DNA of 64,000 nucleotides from Anarhynchus alexandrinus (lineage: Eukaryota; Chordata; Aves; Charadriiformes; Charadriidae): NCBI GenBank assembly GCA_008711295.1, contig VUYV01000147.1, forward strand, positions 129,831 to 193,830. The letters are read 5' to 3'. Positions 51,238 to 61,361 of this stretch are shown piece by piece. Both the position numbers and the translations under genes were made by a program. How positions within the stretch are numbered: the first letter of the stretch is position 1; every line of letters starts with the position of its first letter. A model generated the notes under the pieces. That model saw nothing but the letters and a program-made list of their open reading frames with translations. It did no database searches and was not told the DNA's origin.

Positions 51238-51448
51238 CTCTACCATGGTCATATTTTTTTGGTTGACTGCAGATAAACGATCAGCCTCCCTAATTTTACT
51301 CGTAGCTTCTCTTAGCAGATCTCGAGCATCGTCAACTTTGGTGTGGTAGCTTGCTAGCTTGTCCCGGACATCATTTTTGAGATCCTCATTTTTCTCACTG
51401 GGTTCACCAAATAATTTCTTCACCTTGTCCAAAAGATCTTCTGCATTC
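51238..51448 (-). CDS. LAMA2: LAMA2 exon, coiled coil (longest in the window)
   Basis: 211 nt, entering with one base and ending in phase 0. It reads NAEDLLDKVKKLFGEPSEKN, later KVDDARDLLREATSKIREAD, and ends NQKNMTMVE. The NAEDLL-KKLFGE and DLLREAT-KIREA-RL blocks are highly conserved in alpha-2 chains. It contains one sequon (NMT). Acceptor is TATTGCAG; donor is GTAGAG followed by GTGAGTG, a near-consensus site. Confidence 0.96.
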
Positions 51449-52251
51449 CTGCAATACATCACCAGCCATGAAGGCACTGAGTTCATATTCCCTACACCAA
51501 ATAATCTGAATATTCTTAATAACATGCAAATGAAATTGACTTCTAAATTAAATCTCAAAGTAACTTTCAAGAGAACACAAGCTTAATAAAGTGAAACGAC
51601 AGGTGTTCTTAAGCCCTTTCTTAAAGAAGTTTTAAAATGTCACTAAGGTCTTATTTATTAAGTAGAAAATATTCAAATATTCTCCACTGAAGACTGTTTT
51701 GTCTTTTTATTTTTTTTCGTAAGTTGCCATTCTTGAGATCTGACTAGTAAAGTGAGGTTCTCTGAAACATTTCAATTTGTCGAGAAGATTTCCTTCATTT
51801 ACATTAAGGTGACACGTGACACAAAGCGATTTCCTCTCTTGAACTGAGGGGGATATCCCTGATTTCAAGCTGTCTTGGAGCAGAAAAACTGCATTAGACA
51901 ATCAGAAAACATAACTACTTTCCTGTGAAATAAACAACCCTCAGGATCCTTGGATTTATGACTTCCAGGAGCCACAGAATTTTGCTTATCTAAAATAAAT
52001 TCTGGGATATTTTCAATGGACTTTGGCAACACAGAAATAGAAAGCTCCCAACTGCCTGCTTTTGGCAGGGGATACAATATTTCTTGATCGTCAGAGAGTT
52101 GCTGCATCCAGTTTTAAAGGACTGAAGTACCAGAGTCTTTATGCCCTGTCATTTCGCTTCCTCATGATACCAGGCCATTGAATCAGCTTCACATAATGCA
52201 GCACCACTGAGTTAATGCAATGATAGGACTAGGACAGCAAAAATAAAAGAC

Positions 52252-52274
52252 AAAAAAAAAAAAAAAAAAAAAAN

Positions 52275-52363
<89 letters not shown>
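52252..52363. repeat. Very long A run with one N
   Basis: 112 positions, all A except an N at 52274. It is far longer than any other homopolymer in the window and has no recognisable retrocopy next to it. Confidence 0.9.
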
Positions 52364-52365
<2 letters not shown>

Positions 52366-52830
52366 CAGGCACTTCCAAAATGGTGCTTTAGAAATAAAGA
52401 AAATTCCTAAGTAAAAAGGAATCTGTAGAATAGATAATACCTACAGAAAAAATGTATCATACTTCCACCTAGAACAGATTAAGTTCTGCTTCCTGTCTCG
52501 TTATGGCAATGGGTCTGAGGAAGCCGTGGGGAAAAAGAACTGCATTTTCTGAAAAACACTGCAGTTTGGCTTCCCTATAGTCAGTTCCATTAGAAATCCT
52601 TCTAAAAATAAACACATAAATAAATGCACACAAAAAAAATATCTGAAAGGTGGAAAAGATATGCTGCCACTGGGCGTAATTTAGATGAAGGATCTGAACT
52701 GGAGCCAAGGAAACACAAATTGTTACCTTAGCTTTGGGATTTTCTGGGATGGATTTTTTTCCCCATCCTGCCTTTGGTTTTGATGAAAAAAAATATTCAT
52801 GTTGTGAATTTTCAACTTCTGAGGACAAAA

Positions 52831-53420
52831 TCATAGAATCATAGAATCATAGAATGGTTTAGGTTGGAAAGGACCTTGAAGATCATCGAGTTCCAACCCC
52901 CCTGCCATAGGCAGGGACACCTCCCACTAGACCAGGTTGCCCAAGGCCACGTCCAGCCTGGCCTTGAACACCTCCAGGGATGGGGACTCAACAACCTCTC
53001 TGGGCAACCTGTTCCAGTGCCTCACCACCCTCAAAGTGAAAAACTTCTTCCTAATGTTCAATCTAAACCTGCCCTCTTCCAGTTTGAAGCCATTCCCCCT
53101 TGTCCTGTCACTACATGCCCTAGTAAAAAGTCCTTCCCCAGCTCTCCTGTAGGCCCCCTTTAGGTACTGAAAGGCCGCAATAAGATCTCCCCGGAGCCTT
53201 CTCTTCTCCAGGCTGAACAGCCCCAACTCCTTCAGCCTCTCCTCATAGGAGAGGTGCTCCAGCCCTCGGATCATCCTCGTGGCCCTCCTCTGGACACGCT
53301 CCAACAGGTCCATGTCCTTCTTATGTTGGGGACTCCAGAGCTGGACGCAGTACTCCAGGTGGGGTCTCACGAGAGTGGAGTAGAGGGGCAGAATCACCTC
53401 CCTCGCCCTGCTGGCCACAC
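52831..53420 (-). mobile_element. CR1 LINE 3' end, young copy with an open RT C-terminus
   Basis: Minus strand, 5'-truncated, about 590 bp. On the minus strand a single frame stays open over the RT C-terminus: [20 protein letters not shown], then [20 protein letters not shown], then [20 protein letters not shown], ending in [14 protein letters not shown]. Then the 3' UTR and an ATTCTATG-type tail (three units). It keeps only the end of ORF2, so it cannot move by itself. It lies in the same orientation as LAMA2. Confidence 0.96.
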
Positions 53421-56400
53421 AAAATATCGAATAAAAAAATAAAACCCAGTATTGACACCATGTCACAGAAGAAGTGTAGAAAGGAATTCAGAATTTCTCC
53501 CATACCTCCTCCATTTTTCTTTGTATACGCAGCTAGTGTCTAACACTTCTGGCAAATTTTGACACCCTTATGACTCTGCAGTACTGGAGGAACAGTACAA
53601 GATAGATGGATTTTCTTTTCCTGCCCTTGCCTCATAGCACAGTCCAAATTACCAATCTGTCCAGTAGTCTACCTCAAAACTCCTTATTGGTGCTCTAACA
53701 ATAACACTTCCATATCGACCTATTGTGCATTTTTCCCTCTGCTCTTTCCAATGAAATACAAGGCAATAAATCTGCTCCGTGTAGTCTCTTGCTTTATGTA
53801 CCAGAATTTCTGTGTGACTGGACTGCGCCACATTTCTTGAAATACTATCTTGCACATTTAAGCTGTGCTACTTTCGCTGGACACCTTCCTAGAAAAAGAG
53901 CAAAACTATACAAAATGCTTGAAGTGTTAGAAGAAACAATCACACGTCTGGCCTAATACCTGGAATGCTGTACGGTCTGGGTCCTCAAAATGAGCACAAC
54001 GGAACAAAAGAAAGATCAGAAATTGATAAAAAAAAATAAACTGTATATACGAGATTCTAAATACGTTAGAATTATCCTATCTGGAGAAGAAATGAGGACC
54101 ATAACATCATGAGTGTCATGGATAAGGTGATCAACTGTCCAATGTGTCTCCAAATACAAAAATGAAAATCTCAGGAAGCAATGTCAAACCATAGGAGGCA
54201 TCTTGCCAAACACTGTGTGGATGAGTTATGCAATTCATTCTTACAGAAAACTGGGTGATAGAAGTTCACAGTGGCTCAAAAGCCATCAGGCGAATTTATG
54301 GAAGAAAAAGCCATACCAAAAAAAAAGCTATTCAGCATACTGAATAGAAAGATAGAATTCTGGCTCACAGCATCCCTTGATAGCAACTCAGTGGCACCTG
54401 AGAAAATGTGTAGGAATGTTATAAAAATATTGAAAGATTTATTTCATAAATATGAAAATCAGAGTGGTTTAGGACAGAAACTGATGTATTTTTAACATGC
54501 TCTTTTTAGAGATAAATTATTGACTAATGTGCCATTTCAGTACACTAAGGCAATCAGATTACAGACTTGATTTGAAAGTTTGAAGGAAACTAAATGAGGG
54601 AAAAAGCTGCACGTATAAGAGAAGTTTGCCATCTATGAAGGAAAGAAGACTTTACTTGATTTGTCTTCTTCATTTAACTTGTGAGAATTCAATGAAAACA
54701 TAAGAAAGATAAGAAGAATCCACTGATTCTTGTCATTCTGTTCTTGGACGAAATCCTGAAAGCAGAATACAAACACTGCCAAAAGACTTCTCACCAAAGA
54801 GTAAACATGATTAACTACTTTGAAGTGATCGTGAGACATGCAGAGCTATTCAAAAGTAAATATTTCTAAATGAGTCTGTAAGAATACATGAGCATAGTGA
54901 TCCACACTCATGCATGCACGCACACAAAGTTTTAAGAATGATTAATTTTTCTTCATCCTTTTTCCTTGCAGAATGTATCCTGTCCACTATCTTATTAAAT
55001 TATTTAAGCAGTTTTAAGCCATTTTTCTTTAAGAGGCAGTATTTTGTAAAAGAGTTTCAGAAAACATTATCTAGGGATCTTTCCCCCTGCCCTGTAGTCC
55101 ACAGTGACTAATTTTCCTGCTGTTGAGTTCACTGCTAAAATTTCTTGGATCTCAATGACTGCCTATAAAGAGGTAATCCTGTCCTTAAGATAAGCCGTAC
55201 GCCTTTGATTGAAATCAGTGAGGATATCCATGTATTTCTTAGTATAAAATGTATTCCTTTGTCAGGAAACAAAAATACTCACTTTGCACACTTCAGGAGG
55301 AATGGTAAGAGGGAGAGAAGTTCTTTCCCTCAAAAAAGCCCTGCTGCATTTCCGACTCTACCTATTGGGCTACAGCAGGAAATTATTTCATGCTAGTCTG
55401 ACAGTTTCATGTTGGCTGTAGCATTTGATAACATCTGAGGACTAAGAACACCTTGTTTGAAAGGCCTCCCCCGAGTCTGCCCTAAAATCGCAGGCAGCAC
55501 TTTCAAAGGTTTGGCTAAATTTTTCACATCCCTACTTTTTCCTGGTTTATTTCTATGTGTGAATGGAGAAGGGATAGAAAAGGCTCAGCGGAAACGGAAG
55601 AAAGAGCAATAAAATGTTGCCAAAAAATAAGTTTGCAATATATCCTTTCTCAAGAGAACAGAAAGTGGAACCATCAGAATCATGGGAGGAAATACTGTAC
55701 TGGTAGGATTTTCAGAAAATGATCCGGTTTATAAAGTGTAAGATAGGCAATGCAAATCTGATTCTATACTGCTTGGAATTCTTAGCTAATCTTGTACTCT
55801 CTTTATGTCTCCTTACAATATGCACACACCGGATAACTGATACTTTCAGGGCTGAGTACCGATATCCCAGACAGTTTTCTGAGCCGCCGCAACTTCAATG
55901 GACTACGGAGCTGCTCAGCTGGATTACCTGCTGGTTGTTTCTCTGGTGAAGCGCTAAGCAAAGCCTAGCTCTAGGAATACGCCTGGTCTAGGAATACGCC
56001 TGGGCTGACTGATACAGAAGCAACAGACTACCAGAATTTTAACTTCAAGCCAAGTATTCTTCTGGATCGGGTAAGTTTTCAGCATTTTGCAAAATACTTT
56101 ATAAAGAACTGCCAATATAATCATATATATAAATATAGCTTTTAATTTTTACAGGTAGCTAAATAACCAAACCCTGGGCTTCTGAACTCAACCACTGAGT
56201 TGGAATATTCTGATCTACACTATTCCACATATGGTAAAATACATCCTTTTGAATGTCTGTACTACTGGACAAACTTTGCAGACAGATAATATTTTTTATT
56301 ACACCAATTAGTTTTCCAGAAAACCCCCCAAGCTTCCAGACATGCTTTTTAGTACAAAAGCCATTCATCAGGTCTGAAGCAGAAGCTAGAAACAAACTGA

Positions 56401-56661
56401 GGAAAATTACTTGGACTTTGATTAGAAATGTTGCTGATACCTGTGGAGCAGAGAAGTAATTTCCTAGGGATTGCTTTCCAGATACGTAAGCATTTCCAAA
56501 AATGCAAATGCTACATTAACAGATATGAAGTATTAGACTTTGCTTTCCTTTGCATTTCTGTAAGCCCCAGCTTGAAAACTTGGTTGGAAAAGATGACAAT
56601 CACATTTACAAGAGTCAGATATTATCACTGGGAGGTTGAAGACTGAAGTCTCTCTACTCAC

Positions 56662-56824
56662 TTTAACTCATCTTGGGCTATTCTTTCTTGCATATTCAGC
56701 TCTCTACTTCTCAACTCTGCGACCATTCTGTCAGCCTCACTCTGCAGTTCGGGAAGACTCTTCTCCAAGGTCTCATCTTGGGTTCTGAGTGTCTCGTTCA
56801 GTTTTATAGCATCTTCATTTGCAG
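56662..56824 (-). CDS. LAMA2: LAMA2 exon, coiled coil
   Basis: 163 nt, entering with 2 bases and leaving with 2. Translation begins AANEDAIKLNETLRTQDETL and ends MQERIAQDEL plus AA. It is a strongly charged coiled-coil segment with one N-glycosylation sequon (NET). Acceptor is CCCCTGCAG with a good pyrimidine tract; donor is TTAAA followed by GTGAGT. The AA joins the next exon's G to give Lys, then NAEDLL. Confidence 0.95.
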
Positions 56825-59800
56825 CTGCAGGGGCCAAAAAATATTTATGTAGGAAGTTAGTAAATAAAAACAAAAGAGAGGCTTTAAGCATCAGCCTATC
56901 AACTCTATCAGCAAGTGGAATGCTACTTGTACCGGTTATTCCTGTTGTGAAATTTATAGGATGGTTAATCCAATGATCAGTAACAAATGAAAACATGTTC
57001 TGTTTCACCAAACCTTTTATTATAGCTCACTTTTAAGCACAATAATTAAAGTGTAGAAGTCTTTATATCCCGTATAAGAAATGTATTGCTCCCCTTCTCC
57101 TCCCCCTGAAAGAAGGAACTTGCACTGAACCTTTGAAACAGCAGAAGATAATCTGGTATATTGTTCATAGAATTAAGGAGCAGGCAGTACAAGCAATGAA
57201 AATTAGATTTAAATTACTTTTGGAGAATTTCAAAATATGTAATTTTTAGCATTCAGACTTAACAGCATCAGGAAGAATAAATGATTGGGAGATTTTGGAA
57301 AAAGAAGGAGAGAGAAGAGGAGTGAAAGACACCCACAGATGTCTAAACCCGCTCGTGTGTTTAGAAGCAGATACCCAGAAATGGAAAAGAATGGTATGAA
57401 GGTTGGAATATATGATGGTACACTTTAAATGTATTATGCGTTTGGAACAGCTGAATTATTCCTAACTGATAAAGCTGTACACATGATATCGTATTCAGGG
57501 ACTGACTAAAATCTTTCTATCATAGCTCACCACAATGCATTAGAATATGCACTTTCAGAAGCAACTAGGTCATTTATGACAACCAGTTCCATCTTCAATT
57601 ATAAAAGGTCATGCTGCCTTTCCATAAGCACAGGGCTCCCAATAACTGATTTCTCCAAAATAGCACAGTTCCTGGTCGCATGGGTACTTCTGAATATTTT
57701 AACGTAAATCTTTAATTGAAGAAATTAAAATCAGTCTTCCAAAATTCAAATAAATTACTATTTCATCTACACATTGTGTAGGTTTAGAGCAAATTATGAA
57801 GAAAATTCTAATCCAATGATGTCTTTGATTTGCTGGTGAGAACTCAGATTTGGATCTTTAATCAAGAGCGGTTATATGTGGGGTAATGAGGACTGGAAAA
57901 AGACTACGCTTTGCTTAAATAGGTCATGGATTGCTTATGTTATGTATCATTACTAAGTGACCTCAGGCCAGAAATAGACATGTATTTATTTTTTTTTTAA
58001 AGTCTGGAATAAATAAATAGTAATTTAACCTCCCTGAATATTTACCTTAAAAGAGAAAATGGATATGTTATCTCAGCTTCTATTAGGTTCAGAGAAAATT
58101 TGTATCTATCTTTATCTTTCTTCTCCATGCTCCTCTTCTCACAACAATCTTTACCTTCTATTCTTAATATACTGCAAACGATCAGGGCCCAGTAGTGGTA
58201 AACGATTTGGATGCACTGACATAGAGGAACACAAGGAAGCACAAAGCTGGGGAAATTCCATAGTTAAGAGGAAAAACTAGTTACAGGTACTCATAAGTTC
58301 AGAAAGTCAGTAATCAGCTCAGAAGAAATGGATCAATAGTCAGAGTACAGTCATTACAACAAATGACCACAAACTTCTCACTTCTAATAAGGAGTTTTTA
58401 TGGCTTGAAGAATTCCTTGATTCCCTGACATTTAGGGAGGCTTTTGTCAGATCTACAATCACGTACTTCTGAGCACTGCCTTCTCAAGCATTACTTTCAG
58501 CCCATGGAAAGAAACAGGTCCCTTCATGGCATTTCATCCTAAAGTTGTTGCCTACTGGCGAGAAGCACTAGAGAGTCACAGATACAGTCCTGCATTCCTA
58601 GAGATCCAAAGTACTATAACTTTCAGTAATCTGTAATCTAGGAAGGGGGACAAGGAATGGTCATAAAGAATACATGCAAACTGGTTGGTCATCTCAATCA
58701 GAACATTATGAGTGGACATAAAGTCTTTAAGGAAGAATCTGGCAATGTCTCAAAGGTCTAAAAGAACAGAGACAAAGAAGGTAAAGGGCCAATATGCAGT
58801 TAAAATGCTGTCAAATTTTAAAATAATCTAGAAATGACTCCAACATAAGGTGAAAGTTTATCCTCAGTTTTTGAAAGATGGTGATCTTGAACAGGAAGAC
58901 AATTGAGGATGGCAATCAGAAGTAAGGATACAAAAATTGTCATAACAAAGGAAGAATATTTTGAAGAACTCAGGCTGGAATGGCCAAAGAACCGCCATTC
59001 TAGAAACTTGAAAGATCTGGTGCATGACATTGCAAATCCAGGAAGAAGACGGGTTGACTGAGAACAAGCAAATGTAGTGCCTGTTTTGAAGAAATGGGAA
59101 TTCCACTAAAGCCTGAGAACTTGCTTTGGAAGTAAGTGGAAAACAGGTTGTGGAATAAATGAATGTGTTTTTATTTTTTTTTTTCCTAGTGTAGCACATG
59201 TCAGACCATAGGGTTTAATAGCAAATCCAGTTGAATATTTTATTAATGATCCTGGGGTGGGGGGAAAAAGTCTACTGACAAAACATGGTTATGAGGAAAA
59301 GTTGTAAGAGAGTCTTAATAGAGAAGGATTGGAATGCCATGCAGAAGGAACTGGGTGACCTTCAAAACCAAAATAATCGAACCAGAATGAGATTCAACAG
59401 TAGAAAATATAAGGTTGTGAACCAAATGACAACAGAAATTTCAGCTGTAAACTATGGTTTTGCCAGTGAGATATAAGGTATGAATGAGAAAAGCATAGCT
59501 ATATTATGAATCTCCAATGGCACCCAGCTGTGAAAAAAAAAAGCTATCCCAGAATGTATTAGGAGAGCTGACATAGGCAGGTTTTACTGCTACTGAAGTG
59601 CAAGACACTGAAGCAACCTCATTTCAATGCTTGTTACCTGTGCTCAGGAAAGATGAACCTAATTTTGAACACAGGAAGGGAAATTACACCAAGGTGAGTG
59701 GGAGATTTGGGAGAATATGCTTTAAGGTGTTTTAGTCTGGACAAAAGGGGGCTGAAGCAGCATATGATTCGTCTCTACAAACATAGTTGGGGGTGGGGGA

Positions 59801-61249
59801 AGGAGGAGAAGCATGAGGGAAAGGAAAAAACTATTTGAACTAAAGAACAAGGTTAGCAAAAGAACAGAGATGATAAACTAAACATGAATATTTTTAGCTA
59901 GAGATGAGAAGGTTTGTAGTGTATTTGTGGGAATTACTTTGAAGATGAGGGTTAGAAAGTTTATGACAGCTAAGGGAGTGGATGCAGCAACCCAGGAGGT
60001 ATCTTTCAGTCCTATGCTCCTATATTTCATCTGTTCTTAAAATGTTAACTTGGCCACTAGGCAAACACATTGATTTTAAAGTCTTTGTCTACTTCTAAGA
60101 TACCACATACATTTATTTCACCCCCTTAGTGTCTTCTAACTCTGTACTTCCTATCGCTAAACCTGCTTGAGGAAACTTTTGTTTGGGTTACAAACACTGG
60201 TCATAAATTTTGTGGAGCCAAAAATTGGTTTAGCCCTTGTCATCCCAAATTCATTCTGAAATATGAAGAACCTGGTCTTTTGTTTAAAAAACTTCTTGAA
60301 AAATTGCTTACTTTTTCTTGTTGCTTTTCCCACATTTATTTCATGTCAAAGTTGCACTTCCTAAAGATATCCTAAATTGCAGTTCAGTTCACCTACAGGG
60401 CATGTACTGAGATGTGTTACATGAAAGGCAATATAAAATATATTTTGTAGCACTTGGACAAAAGAGGAAGCTTCCCTTTCAATGAAATGGACCTTCAGAA
60501 GCATAACTACTGAAATCAGTACTATAGCGGGAAGTTTTGAGGAAGAAAGAACAGATCAGCACTTTTCAAGTAAAAAACCTGCCTGTGATTGCCAATCGTT
60601 TTCATATTTTTCAGCCATTATCTTATTTAATAGTTTCATGTATTTTATAGCTCTTGCTCCTCAAAGCCATCTACAATACTTTTGCTCATAAGTCTTCACT
60701 GCATTTGTAAGTGCAGTGAATCAGCTTGTGGAAGAGAGTTGGCTGCATGCCACTACATAGGTAGGGTTAGGAGTCACTTGCAAATTCCAAGCAGCAGATG
60801 TTCATTAACAGCGAGTAGTAATGTATTTTTTAAGTCATTTGGGGAAATTAGGATGAAGTGTTAATGTACCAAGTGCTAAAATTACATCAAACTTTTTTAC
60901 CAATACATGTTTTTAACTGCTTTGAAAATAAACAAAAGCTAAGCCCAGTTAGTTACTTCATCATAATACCCTTTCTTCAAATAACTGCAAAAATCCTGAA
61001 GAAACATACTCAATATTCTGCTAGTCTTTGTTCATAATTACCAATGCACTGTTTATATAACCTACATCTTCAGACTGCAAAAAGTCTGAAGATAGTTGAC
61101 TATACTGAAGTGTAGTTTCTTCATTCCACATTTAAAGCACATGACATTTCTCAGTGAATAAACTCTTCCTCACTGTCTCTCAGACCCTCTTCCCCACCAT
61201 CCTTCAGTTTTCTTGAGAAACAATTGGCATATTTTTCTTTTTGCGATAC
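56825..61249 (-). other. LAMA2 intron (4425 bp, phase 1)
   Basis: Weak GT donor (GTATCG), normal AG acceptor. Contains a strongly decayed CR1-like relic at about 58880-60030. Confidence 0.85.
58880..60030 (+). mobile_element. Ancient CR1/L3-like relic
   Basis: Plus-strand phrases resemble old CR1-type LINE sequence: GACTGAGAACAAGCAAATGT followed by AGTGCCTGTTTTGAAGAAAT, later GAGATTCAACAGTAGAAAAT and an end near CTATGCTCCTATATTTC. The order fits an LINE RT region followed by a 3' part. Too decayed for a frame. Edges and family are tentative. Confidence 0.45.
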
Positions 61250-61361
61250 CTTCAGCAGCTTGGAGAATGCCTTTGACGAACTGTCCAAGAGATTTCGCTC
61301 TGTCGTTAGTCCTCTCAGCATCCTGCCTGGTTTGCTCACCATCTGCTGTCACCTTGGTAGC
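61250..61361 (-). CDS. LAMA2: LAMA2 exon, coiled coil (first exon in the window)
   Basis: This is the most 5' exon visible: 112 nt, starting in phase 0 with residues ATKVTADGEQTRQDAERTND and ending ...GILQAAE plus one base. Acceptor is ...CACTAG before GCTACC; donor is GAAG followed by GTATCG, which is weak at +4/+5. Charged and alanine-rich residues with no Pro or Cys fit the laminin long-arm coiled coil. The next exon completes an Ala codon (G+CT). The exon before it lies beyond 64000. Confidence 0.93.

Larger units (their letters stand above)
51449..56661 (-). other. LAMA2 intron (5213 bp, phase 2)
   Basis: GT-AG. Contains the 112-base A run (52252-52363) and, about 470 bp further on, a young CR1 3' end (52831-53420) on the same strand as the gene. 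Confidence 0.86.
1757..61361 (-). other. LAMA2: LAMA2 gene, internal part (17 coding exons and 16 introns)
   Basis: Laminin alpha-2 is a secreted basement-membrane chain. It joins beta and gamma chains through a long coiled coil to form laminin-211/221 around muscle fibres and Schwann cells, and its C-terminal LG domains bind integrins (LG1-3) and dystroglycan (LG4-5). Seen here: 17 minus-strand exons whose phases chain perfectly (phase order from 5': 1,2,0,0,2,0,1,1,1,0,0,2,0,2,0,1,2) with no stop over 824 codons. Residues 1-488 of this part are coiled coil, 489 to about 677 are LG1, and the rest is LG2. Diagnostic alpha-2 stretches are KVSVSSGG, ALDGPKASIVP, GYTILDVDANAMLFVGGL and SRPIRW. 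The family is certain. Alpha-2 rather than alpha-1 or alpha-4 rests on near identity to the human alpha-2 LG1/LG2 sequence recalled from memory. Promoter, signal peptide, short arm, LG3-5 and UTRs are outside the window. Confidence 0.97.

Noticed and set aside
52252..52363. Poly-A tail of a processed pseudogene or SINE
   Set aside because: The sequence on both sides shows no gene copy, no SINE promoter and no target-site duplication that I can see.
1757..61361. Assignment to another laminin alpha gene (LAMA1 or LAMA4)
   Set aside because: LG1/LG2 sequence such as ALDGPKASIVP and SRPIRW, plus the coiled-coil blocks, fit alpha-2 almost residue by residue. The other alpha chains differ much more in these parts.
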